64,000 nt of DNA from Pseudomonas bubulae (GTDB taxonomy: Bacteria > Pseudomonadota > Gammaproteobacteria > Pseudomonadales > Pseudomonadaceae), in NCBI RefSeq assembly GCF_900618535.1, contig NZ_UYJA01000002.1, positions 124,001 to 188,000 on the forward strand, read 5' to 3'. Below are positions 1-10,626 of the stretch, piece by piece (position 1 is the first letter of the stretch; the number at the start of each line of letters is the position of its first letter). A program made the translations under genes and the position numbers. Below the pieces are notes generated by a model. It saw only the letters and a list, made by a program, of their open reading frames with translations. It searched no databases and was not told the DNA's origin.

Positions 1-2
1 TC

Positions 3-317
3 AAGCAGATGATGCCGCACATTCCGACCAAGTCGGGCCTGATGCTGGGGCTGGGCGAGACAGACGAGGAAGTGATCGAAGTGATGAAGCGCATGCGCGA
101 ACATGACATCGACATGCTGACCCTGGGTCAGTACCTGCAACCGTCGCGCAACCACTTGCCGGTCCAGCGTTTCGTGCACCCGGACACCTTCGCGTGGTTT
201 GCCGAGGAAGGCTACAAGATGGGCTTTAAAAACGTGGCATCCGGTCCGCTGGTACGTTCTTCGTACCACGCTGATGAACAGGCCAAGCTGGTCAAGTCCA
301 TGCTGGTGAGTGCCTGA
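3..317 (+). CDS. lipA: Lipoyl synthase, C-terminal part (5' end outside window)
   Basis: Radical-SAM enzyme that inserts two sulfurs into octanoyl-lipoyl domains to make lipoyl cofactor. Only the last 104 codons are present; the frame is open to the left edge, so the CxxxCxxC cluster lies outside. What is visible is the highly conserved C-terminal half: [11 protein letters not shown], the [12 protein letters not shown] segment and the terminal [12 protein letters not shown] motif that holds the Arg-Ser-Ser auxiliary-cluster ligand. The stop overlaps the GTG that could open the next gene, so the two are probably co-transcribed. Confidence 0.95.
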   Translation, partial: KQMMPHIPTKSGLMLGLGETDEEVIEVMKRMREHDIDMLTLGQYLQPSRNHLPVQRFVHPDTFAWFAEEGYKMGFKNVASGPLVRSSYHADEQAKLVKSMLVSA

Positions 318-321
318 TCCC

Positions 322-1284
322 ATGAACAACCGGCTCACCGCGCCAGTGTCTTTCAAGGCTCACAGCGCGGTGCCCGCGTTGCCCGCTGGCGGGGTGATCG
401 GCCTGATCGCTCCGGCAGGGCCTGCCGAACTTGATCTGAACCTCGCGACCCAATGGATGCATGCCCGTGGCTATCAGCTGCGGGTATATCCGGGGGTGTG
501 GCAGCGGGAGGGTTATCTTGCCGGCTCTGATGCAGAGCGCTTACGCGACCTGCATGATGCTTTTGCCGATGACAGCGTCGATGCCATTTTCTGCCTGCGT
601 GGCGGTTATGGCAGCCCGCGTTTGCTTGATGGTATCGATTTCGAGCTTCTACGCTCTCACCCCAAGCCTTTTGTCGGCTATAGCGATATCACCGCGCTGC
701 ATCTGGCGATCACTCGTTACGCGGGCTTTGTGACCTTTCACGGGCCAATGGTGAACGCTGATCTGCTGGGCAACAAACAACCGCCTACCGAAACTTCATT
801 GCTGCGTATGCTCGGCGGGCAACAGCCGCCCGTGCTGGAGCATCCCGCGGCCTGGCCGTTGACGACCATTGCCCCGGGCTGCGCCAGTGGCCGTTTGCTG
901 GGTGGCAATCTGTCGATGATCTGCGCGGTGATGGGCACGGCGTTTGAACTGGACAGCGAAGACATCATCCTGTTTATCGAAGACGTCAACGAACCGTTGT
1001 ACCGGGTCGACCGTCTGCTGACGCATTTGCGCCTGGCGGGCAAGCTCGACAGGTTGCGCGGAGTGCTGGTGGGGGACGTGGCCGGGGTTGATGTCGCGGC
1101 GCTGGAGCGGTTGCTCACCCAGGAGCTGGGCGGTCTGGGTATTCCGGTGCTGGCCGGTTGGCGCAGCGGGCATTGCGATCCGAACCTGACCTTGCCGATG
1201 GGTGCGCAGGTCAGGCTGGATGCGGATCTGCAAGTGTTGGTGCTTGAGCAGGATGTTGTGAAGGTCAAAAGCCCCTCACCCTAA
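322..1284 (+). CDS. ldcA: LD-carboxypeptidase (murein peptide recycling)
   Basis: Peptidase S66 family, 320 residues. It removes the terminal D-Ala from L,D-linked murein tetrapeptides in the cytoplasm during cell-wall recycling. The catalytic triad can be read: Ser in GYSDITALH, Glu in the FIEDVNEPLYRVDR segment, and His in the late SGHCDPNLTLPMG motif. The ATG at 322 is preferred. An upstream GTG at 310 would overlap the lipA stop and add only four residues. The last codons (KSPSP-stop) are encoded by a GGGAGAGGG-family repeat, so the exact C-terminus is set by a repeat insertion. Confidence 0.9.
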   Translation: MNNRLTAPVSFKAHSAVPALPAGGVIGLIAPAGPAELDLNLATQWMHARGYQLRVYPGVWQREGYLAGSDAERLRDLHDAFADDSVDAIFCLRGGYGSPRLLDGIDFELLRSHPKPFVGYSDITALHLAITRYAGFVTFHGPMVNADLLGNKQPPTETSLLRMLGGQQPPVLEHPAAWPLTTIAPGCASGRLLGGNLSMICAVMGTAFELDSEDIILFIEDVNEPLYRVDRLLTHLRLAGKLDRLRGVLVGDVAGVDVAALERLLTQELGGLGIPVLAGWRSGHCDPNLTLPMGAQVRLDADLQVLVLEQDVVKVKSPSP

Positions 1285-1415
1285 CCCTCTCCCGGAGGGA
1301 GAGGGGACAGACCGAAGTGATGCAGGATTCAACTCACAACTGTCAGACTGCAGCGATTCTGAAATATCCCCCAATCAGGCCCCCTCTCCCTTCGGGAGAG
1401 GGTTGGGGTGAGGGC
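1271..1415. repeat. Inverted pair of GGGAGAGGG-type repeats between convergent genes
   Basis: A copy at 1271-1306 (CCCCTCACCCTAACCCTCTC then GGAGGGAGAGGGG) faces an inverted copy at 1380-1415. Each copy folds on itself (CCCTCTCCC with GGGAGAGGG) and the two can pair with each other. They separate ldcA from the convergent transglycosylase gene and overlap the ldcA stop codon. The same arrangement recurs at 8942-9058. Confidence 0.85.
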
Positions 1416-1422
1416 AGTAACC

Positions 1423-2733
1423 TCACCGATTACGCAAACTCTCCAGCAGCTTGTGGCTCGGATAGCCGTCTGCTGGCCAACCCATGGCCTGCTGCGCGCT
1501 GCGAATAGCCTTGCGGGTATTGGCGCCGATAATGCCGTCTGCATTACCCGCATCATAATTGCGCTGGCTCAGCAGCATTTGCAGTTCGACGCGCTCGGAG
1601 CGGCTCAGCGGTCGGTCGTCTTTTGGCCAGTCGGCCAAAATGGTCCCGCCACCGTTGAAACGTTGCGACAACAAGCCCACGGCCAGTGCATAGGATGATG
1701 AGTTGTTGTAACGCAAGATGGCGCGGAAGTTATCCAGTACCAGAAACGCCGGGCCACGATAGCCTGCAGGGAGCAGCAGGGCAGCGCTTAACTGCTCTGA
1801 GCCTGCCGCGCTGGCAGGTACCTTGACTCCCAGTTTTTGCCATTCGGCAACGCTCTTTTTGATTGCGCCATCTGCCAGGGCGTAATCGAACCCGGCAGGT
1901 AGCGTCACTTCAAAGCCCCACGGCTGGCCTTGCTTCCAGCCCGAACTTTGCAGGTAGTGGGCAGTCGAGGCCAGGGCATCTGCCGAGCTGTTCCATATAT
2001 CACGACGGCCATCACCATCGAAATCCACGGCGTGGGTTTCATAGGTGGTGGGGATGAACTGGGTCTGGCCCATTGCGCCCGCCCACGAGCCGAGCATTTT
2101 CTCGGGGCTTATATCGCCTTCCTGAATGATCTTCAGTGCAGCGATCAATTGGCTTTGAGCAAACTCCGGGCGACGCCCTTCATAGGCCAGGGTCGCGAGG
2201 GAGCGAATGACTGACTTGTTGCCCTGGAACGAGCCAAAATTGCTTTCCATGCCCCAGACCGAAACCAGCGCCTGGCGATCAACGCCATAACGCTGCTCGA
2301 TGCGGCCCAGCAGTTCGGCATTCTGCTCCAGCAAACGCTGGCCATTACGTACACGCAAAGGCGACAGGGCACCGTCCAGGTACTCCCAGACCGGGCGGCT
2401 GAATTCGGGCTGGCTGCGGTCGGCCTTGATCACGCTCATGTCTGGCGTAATGCCGGCAAAGGCGTTATCGAATACCAGCGGGTTGATTCCGGCTTTAAGC
2501 GCCTGGGCGCGGAAATCGGCTTGCCATTCGCTGAAGCTTTGAGTGGGCTGAACAAGAGGGGTGTCGGTGCCTGGCACTGGCGCGCTGCTGATGACCGCAG
2601 GTGCCGGAGGTACCACAGGCAAGGTTTGAGCATCGGCTGCGGTCGGTTTCTCTGCGCAGGCGACTAAAAGGATGACGCTGGAAGCAGCGATCAGTTGGCG
2701 CATCGGCCAACGGCGTGTATGACGTGAGAGCAT
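1423..2733 (-). CDS. sltB3: Lytic murein transglycosylase, MltB family with C-terminal peptidoglycan-binding domain (SltB3-like)
   Basis: Cleaves the MurNAc-GlcNAc bond of peptidoglycan to give 1,6-anhydro products. It is 436 residues from the ATG at 2733 (MLSRHTRR); a second ATG at 2703 is equally possible. A signal sequence ends in LLVACAEK, a lipobox-like site. The MltB catalytic domain follows, with catalytic Glu in VWGMESNFGSFQG and the AGAMGQTQFIPTTY and DGDGRRDIW motifs. The last 60 residues (LSRSERVELQMLLSQ through NADGIIGANTRKAI) form a PG_binding_1 repeat, as in P. aeruginosa SltB3, which occupies the same neighbourhood. Confidence 0.88.
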   Translation of the reverse strand: MLSRHTRRWPMRQLIAASSVILLVACAEKPTAADAQTLPVVPPAPAVISSAPVPGTDTPLVQPTQSFSEWQADFRAQALKAGINPLVFDNAFAGITPDMSVIKADRSQPEFSRPVWEYLDGALSPLRVRNGQRLLEQNAELLGRIEQRYGVDRQALVSVWGMESNFGSFQGNKSVIRSLATLAYEGRRPEFAQSQLIAALKIIQEGDISPEKMLGSWAGAMGQTQFIPTTYETHAVDFDGDGRRDIWNSSADALASTAHYLQSSGWKQGQPWGFEVTLPAGFDYALADGAIKKSVAEWQKLGVKVPASAAGSEQLSAALLLPAGYRGPAFLVLDNFRAILRYNNSSSYALAVGLLSQRFNGGGTILADWPKDDRPLSRSERVELQMLLSQRNYDAGNADGIIGANTRKAIRSAQQAMGWPADGYPSHKLLESLRNR

Positions 2734-2783
2734 GCGCAGGTCCAGGTAATGCAAAACAGAAGCAGACCTTATCATCCCCGCCG

Positions 2784-2933
2784 TCAGGCAGCCAGAAAGT
2801 AAAAAGCCTCCCGGTCTCTCGACTGGAAGGCTTCGCGGCGGTAGCTGCCTTTGCCTTTGGCGGGGCGTTCCTGGCGGCTGCGGAACAGGGGTTGGGCAAC
2901 AATGGATTTGGCCTTGTTGGGGCGCTTGCTCAT
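2784..2933 (-). CDS. arfA: Alternative ribosome-rescue factor ArfA
   Basis: Small basic protein of 49 residues that recruits release factor 2 to ribosomes stalled on mRNAs without a stop codon, as backup to tmRNA. The start is the ATG at 2933 (MSKRPNKAKS). The family signature QPLFRSRQERPAKGKGSYRR is present, including the KGKGSY core. The 3' end of the gene carries a stem-loop followed by a T-run before the stop (separate entry). By analogy with E. coli arfA, this would make mRNAs that lack a stop and place ArfA under tmRNA control. Confidence 0.85.
   Translation of the reverse strand: MSKRPNKAKSIVAQPLFRSRQERPAKGKGSYRREAFQSRDREAFYFLAA
2801..2833 (-). terminator. Intrinsic-terminator-like hairpin inside the arfA coding region
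   Basis: On the minus strand AGCCTTCC pairs with GGGAGGCT (one G-U), enclosing a smaller AGTC-gaga-GACC stem, and is followed directly by TTTTT. The T-run encodes Phe-Tyr-Phe near the C-terminus, five codons before the TGA. Transcripts ending here would have no stop codon. Confidence 0.7.
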
Positions 2934-3010
2934 GGCATGTGCTCTCGCTTGAGTTGAACAAGCGCAAATCATCGGCCGGTTTTTTCGTATTGTCCACAGG
3001 ATAGTGATCG

Positions 3011-3095
3011 GTGGGAGCGGGCTTGCTCGCGTTAGCATCAACGCTATCAGCCTGTCAGGCCGCGACGCCCGTATCGCGAGCAAGCCCGCTCCCAC
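3011..3095. repeat. REP doublet (REPIN-like), head-to-head
   Basis: gtgggagcgggcttgctcgc at 3011 is matched by its inverse (gcgagcaagcccgctcccac) ending at 3095, with about 43 bases between. This is the common extragenic palindrome of the P. fluorescens/putida group. It lies between arfA and holA. Confidence 0.9.
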
Positions 3096-3107
3096 AGAAA
3101 GCAGTGT

Positions 3108-4145
3108 TTATTCAGCTGGCAGATTCAGGCGTTGCCCGCACATCAGCAGCACCAGACGACTCAGGCTGCTCCAGGCAGACCCTGCTGCCTGGCCCTTGAT
3201 CTGGGCATCGATACGCTGCGCGTCCAACAACAATTGTGCCCAGCGCTGCGCCGAATAACGCTGCAAGGCTTTGCTCATCAACGGTTTGCGCTTGTCCCAC
3301 ACCGGTGGTCGCGCCTGGCTGAACGCCTTGTCCAATGGCGTGCCCTGGCTGTACTGCAGGGCAATATTGGCCAGTACCCGCAGCTCACGCGCCAGGGCCC
3401 ACAAGATCACAGGAGGCTCTACGCCTTCACCGCGCAAGCCTTCGAGCATACGCAGAGCATGGGCAGCTTCGCCGTTAAGTACCGCATCCACCAGGCCAAA
3501 CACATCAAACCGCGCACTGTCAGCCACTGCGGCTTGCACGGTTTCGACAGTGATTTGCCCGTCTTCAGCCATTAACTTGAGCTTTTCGATTTCCTGCGCA
3601 GCAGCCAGAAGATTGCCTTCGACCCGGGCTGCTATCAGTTCCACCGCATCATGGGTGGCCGACAGCCCGGCCTGCGACAAGCGCTGGCGAATCCATTGCG
3701 GCAACTGGTTGGCGTCCACCGGCCAGATCTGCACGAACTGGGTTTGCGCCCCTTCAATCAGCGCCTTGCCCCACTTGGTCTTTTGCGCACTGCCGTCGAG
3801 TTTGGGCAGGCTGATCAGCAGCAGGGTGTCTTCGGCAGGGCGCGAGCAGTATTCGATCAACGCCGCAGCACCCTTGTCGCCAGGCTTGCCCGAAGGCAGG
3901 CGCAGTTCCAGCAGGCGCTTTTCGGCAAACAGCGACATGCTGGCACCGGCTTGCAGCAGCGTGCCCCAGTCAAAGCTGGCGTCGGCGCTGAACACCTGGC
4001 GCTCATCGAAACCCTGCTTGCGGGCGGTACTGCGGATGGCGTCGGCGGTTTCCTGACACAACAACGGGTCATCGCCGCTGATGATGTAGACGGGCGAAAG
4101 AGGGCCTTGCAGATGCTTGGCGAGTTGGGCGGGAGCGAGTTTCAT
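3108..4145 (-). CDS. holA: DNA polymerase III delta subunit
   Basis: Clamp-loader subunit that opens the beta sliding clamp during replication. It is 345 residues, close to the family length. The N-terminus (MKLAPAQLAKHLQGPLSPVYIISGDDPLL followed by a QETADAIR helix) and the DADQ-like central segment WPVDANQLPQWIRQRL match HolA. The C-terminal collar domain includes the RDIDAQIKGQ-like segment (QRIDAQIKGQ). It lies directly upstream of the REP doublet and downstream of lptE and leuS on the same strand, the usual Pseudomonas order leuS-lptE-holA. Confidence 0.93.
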   Translation of the reverse strand: MKLAPAQLAKHLQGPLSPVYIISGDDPLLCQETADAIRSTARKQGFDERQVFSADASFDWGTLLQAGASMSLFAEKRLLELRLPSGKPGDKGAAALIEYCSRPAEDTLLLISLPKLDGSAQKTKWGKALIEGAQTQFVQIWPVDANQLPQWIRQRLSQAGLSATHDAVELIAARVEGNLLAAAQEIEKLKLMAEDGQITVETVQAAVADSARFDVFGLVDAVLNGEAAHALRMLEGLRGEGVEPPVILWALARELRVLANIALQYSQGTPLDKAFSQARPPVWDKRKPLMSKALQRYSAQRWAQLLLDAQRIDAQIKGQAAGSAWSSLSRLVLLMCGQRLNLPAE

Positions 4146-4161
4146 AGGACCATAACGATAG

Positions 4162-4181
4162 CGGGGCGCTTGAGCGCCCCG
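4162..4181. terminator. GC-rich hairpin between lptE and holA
   Basis: CGGGGCGCT and AGCGCCCCG form a perfect stem with a two-base centre. No T-run follows on the minus strand, so it may be a processing or attenuation hairpin rather than a full terminator. Confidence 0.45.
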
Positions 4182-4187
4182 TATGCC

Positions 4188-4793
4188 TTACTGGTTTTGC
4201 AGTTCGAGAGGCGACTGTTGAGGAGTTTCCTCTTGAGCCTTGCGTGCAGCTTCGATGGCATCGGCTTCAGCCTTGGCCTTCGCTTCGGCTTGCTGTTGCA
4301 GTACTTCCAGCTGGGCCGGGGTCAATTGCTCCAGGCGCAGAACCAGTTGCTGGATCAGGTCGCGGCGCATTTCCTTACGGATCATGTCGCCTTCCTGGGT
4401 GCTGCCTGCCACGTTACTGCCATCCTGCAGGTAGACTTTGTAGGCTTCAACCTTGTCGCTCAGCAGCGTCAGATGGCTAGGCCCCTGAATTTCGTATTTC
4501 ACTACGTTGTTCAACTGATACTCGGCGGTACCCGAATTGCCGGTGTAGCTGGCAGAACGCTGGGTTTCCTTCTCGTCGGTCAGAATCAGTTTGTATGGTG
4601 CGTTGGCAGTGATTTTCACGCCGCTGTTTTCCAGCACCTGACGCAGCTGGCGCACAGTGTCGCCATAGGCGTTGCGCGCGCTGACATCGAGTTCGGTGAT
4701 CGTCAGCTGGTTGGTGCCGGTACCGCGCAGTTGAAAGCCGCAGGCGCTCAACAGAACTGCGAGACCCATCACCAGCAAGTTGCGTTTGATCAT
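4188..4793 (-). CDS. lptE: LPS-assembly lipoprotein LptE
   Basis: Outer-membrane lipoprotein that plugs the LptD barrel and helps insert lipopolysaccharide. It is 201 residues from the ATG at 4793 (MIKRNLLVMGLAVLLSACGFQLRG). The signal peptide ends in the lipobox LLSAC followed by the conserved GFQLRG. After the LptE core there is an extended Gln/Ala/Glu-rich tail (AQLEVLQQQAEAKAKAEADAI) typical of Pseudomonas LptE. It lies in the leuS-lptE-holA operon. The longer in-frame extension upstream of 4793 is rejected because it would bury the signal peptide. Confidence 0.92.
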   Translation of the reverse strand: MIKRNLLVMGLAVLLSACGFQLRGTGTNQLTITELDVSARNAYGDTVRQLRQVLENSGVKITANAPYKLILTDEKETQRSASYTGNSGTAEYQLNNVVKYEIQGPSHLTLLSDKVEAYKVYLQDGSNVAGSTQEGDMIRKEMRRDLIQQLVLRLEQLTPAQLEVLQQQAEAKAKAEADAIEAARKAQEETPQQSPLELQNQ

Positions 4794-4849
4794 GTGTTGC
4801 TCCCCTTGAAACCAGATGGGCCGACCACGCGGCCCTGAAGGTCTTGTTG

Positions 4850-4874
4850 GGCGCCCGCGCATGACGCGGGCGCC
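4850..4874. terminator. GC-rich hairpin between leuS and lptE
   Basis: GGCGCCCGCG pairs with CGCGGGCGCC around a five-base loop, just after the leuS stop on the minus strand. There is no clear T-run. A second small stem (GGGCCG/CGGCCC) follows near 4818-4834, just ahead of lptE. Confidence 0.4.
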
Positions 4875-4882
4875 TGTTCCAG

Positions 4883-7525
<2,643 letters not shown>

Positions 7526-7724
7526 TCAACATAGACCGGCGACAGTGTTGCCCGGTCAGGTTGGAGCAGGGGTTACAGGAAGTCCCGTAGCATACATGAC
7601 CCCGCTCTATCGAGGGAAACCCTGATTGCCTCATCACTCCGTTGGTCGCAGCAGCACGCCGCTTTTACAAGCGCAGCTAAGCTCTCCTGTGGGGGAGATT
7701 CATTTCCTTAAATGAGGTGGACGG

Positions 7725-8009
7725 ATGGCAGAGTTGCAACGCAGCGTAGCAACATCGCAAGTGTATGAGCGGCTGATTGATCGTTTGAGTGTGGCTCTTG
7801 ATTCAGCAAAGACGGCTGTCCAATTACGTGATGAACGCCCAGTCGAGTTGGAATTGCGAGGCTTGAGTCATGCCGAGCTGGAGTTGATCAACCTCTATTT
7901 GAACCGGATCGGGCGTGAGGCAATTAAACGCTCGCAAGGCAGCGTGAACATGCAGGATGCCCCCAGGGCCAAGGTTATCTGGCTTAAAGACAGGGTGCAG
8001 GGAGCTTAG
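7725..8009 (+). CDS. Conserved hypothetical protein, 94 residues
   Basis: Not recognised beyond being a plausible Pseudomonas core gene. It is a soluble, largely helical protein without signal peptide or membrane segment. ELRGLSHAELELINLYLNRIG suggests an amphipathic helix pair. A good ribosome-binding site (gaggtgg) precedes the ATG at 7725, and codon use matches the host. It is divergent from leuS and upstream of the YdcF-like gene. Confidence 0.75.
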   Translation: MAELQRSVATSQVYERLIDRLSVALDSAKTAVQLRDERPVELELRGLSHAELELINLYLNRIGREAIKRSQGSVNMQDAPRAKVIWLKDRVQGA

Positions 8010-8166
8010 GCCATACGGCGATTCAAGCCCGGCCTTCAACAAAGCCGCATCAAGAAAGTTGTACCTCCGGGTTGATGCATTACACGTTTGTGTTTGGGTT
8101 TCTCACCTGCGTTGTTGATGCGCTCAATCAACCCCCTTAGGCTTCGGGCATCTTTGGAGATGCTCG

Positions 8167-8928
8167 ATGCCTATTCGATACTTTTTAAAACAGCTTCTAT
8201 TACCCCCTGGCATTTTTCTGTTGCTCCTGGCGCTTGCCTGGTGGCTACGGCGTGCGCGCCCGCGAGTGGCGGGTGTGTTGTTTGCCCTGGGGCTGGGCGG
8301 CTTCTGGCTGATGAGTTTGCCAATAATGGTGGAGTGGGGCGCCCGTGTGCTGGAGCGCGAACCACCGCTGGCGCAGAGCGAGTGGTCGACGCTGGCCGCG
8401 CGTGCCGATGCCATTGTGGTGCTGGGCTCGGGGCGTGAGCGGGGGGATCCGGCCTGGGGCAGCGATCAGCCCACCGGCATCGGTCTGGAGCGCCAGCGCT
8501 ATGCCGCCCGACTGGCGAAGGCTTCGGGCTTGCCGGTGTTGACCACTGGCGGTTTGCACTACGGCTCGCCGCCCAGTGAGGCGCAGTTGATGGCGGATTC
8601 ATTGCGTGATGATTTCGGCGTGCAAGTACGGTGGAAAGAAGAGCAAAGCCGCACAACGTGGGAAAACGCCAAAATGACCGCAGACATTCTGCTGCCGCTG
8701 GGGGTCAAGCGGGTGGTCGTGGTGACGCACGGCTGGCATATGTCGCGTTCGGTGTGGAGTTTTGAAAAGGCTGGTTTTGACGTGGTGCCTGCGCCGGTCG
8801 GATTTTTCAGTGCCGACAATGCGCGACCGCTGGGGGGCTGGATGCCTGAGTACAAAGCGTTCTGGCAGTCCGGGCTATTGATCAATGAAGCGGTAGGGCA
8901 GATTGCCTATCCGTTGTTTTATCGCTGA
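8167..8928 (+). CDS. YdcF/ElyC-family (DUF218) inner-membrane envelope protein
   Basis: 253 residues. An N-terminal membrane hairpin (LLLPPGIFLLLLALAWWLRR and GVLFALGLGGFWLMSLPIMV) is followed by a DUF218 domain: DAIVVLGSGRERGDPAWG, the LTTGGLHYGSPPSEAQLMADSL motif, EEQSRTTWENAKMT, and VVVVTHGWHMSRSVWSF. E. coli ElyC of this family affects envelope integrity and lipid-carrier metabolism; the exact reaction is not settled. The gene is convergent with lnt, separated by a pair of GGGAGAGGG repeats. Confidence 0.85.
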   Translation: MPIRYFLKQLLLPPGIFLLLLALAWWLRRARPRVAGVLFALGLGGFWLMSLPIMVEWGARVLEREPPLAQSEWSTLAARADAIVVLGSGRERGDPAWGSDQPTGIGLERQRYAARLAKASGLPVLTTGGLHYGSPPSEAQLMADSLRDDFGVQVRWKEEQSRTTWENAKMTADILLPLGVKRVVVVTHGWHMSRSVWSFEKAGFDVVPAPVGFFSADNARPLGGWMPEYKAFWQSGLLINEAVGQIAYPLFYR

Positions 8929-8941
8929 CCCATTAAGCAAA

Positions 8942-9058
8942 AGCCCCTCACCCTGGCCCTCTCCCGGAGGGAGAGGGGATTAAAGGCAAAAGCAGCTCAA
9001 CGCAACACCACCTGTCAGCACCCTAACCCTCTCCCTCCGGGAGAGGGTTAGGGTGAGG
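8942..9058. repeat. Second inverted pair of GGGAGAGGG-type repeats
   Basis: A copy at about 8942-8980 (CCCCTCACCCTGGCCCTCTC then GGAGGGAGAGGGG) and an inverted copy at about 9020-9058 (CCCTAACCCTCTCCCTCCGG then GAGAGGGTTAGGGTGAGGG). As at 1271-1415, the pair fills the gap between two convergent genes, here ydcF-like and lnt, where it could act as a bidirectional terminator. Confidence 0.85.
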
Positions 9059-9081
9059 GTAGAAGACGCAGAAGCACAAGG

Positions 9082-10605
9082 CTAGACCGTCTTGGCAATC
9101 CGGCTGGTGACCAGGGCCCAGCCAATCAGCAGGCTGCACAGGATGATCAGTGGCCATGAGCGCCATTGCAGGTAAGGCGTGAGGTTGTGCATGGGCACCA
9201 CTTCGCCGTACAGGATGCCTTGCTCGAACTGCGGAATTTGCGTGGTGATTTGCCCAAACGGGTTAATCAATGCCGTGACGCCATTGTTGGTCGCCCGAAT
9301 CATCCAGCGCCCGGCTTCCAGGGCGCGCATCTGCGCCATTTGCAGGTGTTGCAGCGGCCCAATCGAGGTGCCGAACCAGGTGTCGTTGCTGATGGTCAGC
9401 AGGATGTCGCTCTGGGCAGCAAGCCCGGCCACGAAGTCCGGATACACCACTTCATAGCAAATCAATGGCGCGATTTGATAACCTTTGGCCTGCAACATGG
9501 CCTGGTCCGCCGGGCCACGGGCAAAGTCCGACATTGGCAGATCAAAAAATGCGATCAGGCCGCGCAGTACATCCTGCAGCGGCACATATTCGCCAAATGG
9601 CACCAGCTTCTGCTTCAGGTAAACACCATCGCCCTCGCCCACGGCGGTGATGCCGTTGAAGTAGCGCGGTTCATGTCGCACTTCCTGGCGGATCGGCACG
9701 CCGGTAATCAGCGCTGAGTTACGATCGGCGGCAAACCGGCCCATCATGCTCAAAAAGCCTTCAGCGTTCTCTTTGAGGACAGGGACAGCGGTTTCCGGCC
9801 AAACGATCAGGTCGACACGTTTGGAACTGAAGGTCATGTCACGGTAAAGGGCCAGCTGTGCATTGACCTGGGCCGGGTCCCATTTCATGCTTTGTTCGAT
9901 ATTGCCCTGGATCGCCGCCACGCTCAGCGGGTCACCTGAAGGGCTGGTCCAGGCGTGGTGCTTGAGGGCCTGGCCGACGGCCCAGGGGCCGATCAGCAAG
10001 ACCACCCCTGCGGCGACAAAAGCCTTGCGTCTGGCCTTGATCAGGCGTGGCAAATTGCACAGCAGGGCAGCGGTCAGGGCCAGAGTGAAAGACACCAGCC
10101 ACATGCCGCCCAACGGTGCGAGCCCGGCCAAAGGGCCGTCCAGCTGGCTGTAACCGGAGTACAGCCATGGGAAACCGGTGAGGAACCAGCCGCGGAACGC
10201 CTCTTGAGCAACCCATAGCGCAGCAAATGCCAGGGTATCGGCCAACGGCGCTTCATTGCGACGGATCCAGCGCGCCCACACCCAGGCGGGCAGGGCAAAG
10301 AACCAGGCGATGGCTGCCGTGAACAACAACATCAGGAAACCGGCCAGCAGCACCGAAGCGCCGCCGAAGTGGTGGATGCTGTAGTAGATCCAGCTGGTGC
10401 CCGCGCCAAACAGGCCAAAACCGAAACACCAGCCTCGGCCCAGCGCCTGTTTTGGCGACAGGTCGCGCAAACCGAGATAGAACAGGGCCAGGGCAACCAG
10501 TGCCAATGGCCAGATATCGAAGGGGGCCAACGCCAGGGTTGTCAGTGCGCCGGCCACCACGGCCAGCAAGTTACCGGGCCAGCCGGGGGAGGTTATCCAG
10601 CGCAT
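9082..10605 (-). CDS. lnt: Apolipoprotein N-acyltransferase
   Basis: Inner-membrane enzyme that adds the third acyl chain to the N-terminal Cys of lipoproteins. It is 507 residues with an N-terminal multi-pass domain (about 200 residues, six to seven hydrophobic segments), a periplasmic nitrilase-like domain and a final transmembrane helix (WPLIILCSLLIGWALV). The Glu-Lys-Cys triad is visible: Glu in VWPETAVPV, Lys in KQKLVPFGEYVP and Cys in PLICYEVVYPDF. It lies 21 bases after corC in the phoH-ybeY-corC-lnt operon. Confidence 0.96.
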   Translation of the reverse strand: MRWITSPGWPGNLLAVVAGALTTLALAPFDIWPLALVALALFYLGLRDLSPKQALGRGWCFGFGLFGAGTSWIYYSIHHFGGASVLLAGFLMLLFTAAIAWFFALPAWVWARWIRRNEAPLADTLAFAALWVAQEAFRGWFLTGFPWLYSGYSQLDGPLAGLAPLGGMWLVSFTLALTAALLCNLPRLIKARRKAFVAAGVVLLIGPWAVGQALKHHAWTSPSGDPLSVAAIQGNIEQSMKWDPAQVNAQLALYRDMTFSSKRVDLIVWPETAVPVLKENAEGFLSMMGRFAADRNSALITGVPIRQEVRHEPRYFNGITAVGEGDGVYLKQKLVPFGEYVPLQDVLRGLIAFFDLPMSDFARGPADQAMLQAKGYQIAPLICYEVVYPDFVAGLAAQSDILLTISNDTWFGTSIGPLQHLQMAQMRALEAGRWMIRATNNGVTALINPFGQITTQIPQFEQGILYGEVVPMHNLTPYLQWRSWPLIILCSLLIGWALVTSRIAKTV

Positions 10606-10626
10606 TTCAATCCTTGGTATTGAGAT

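Noticed and set aside
3011..3095. Possible CRISPR-like repeats
   Set aside because: Units are inverted, not direct, and are dispersed singly; they fit REP doublets. No cas gene is present.
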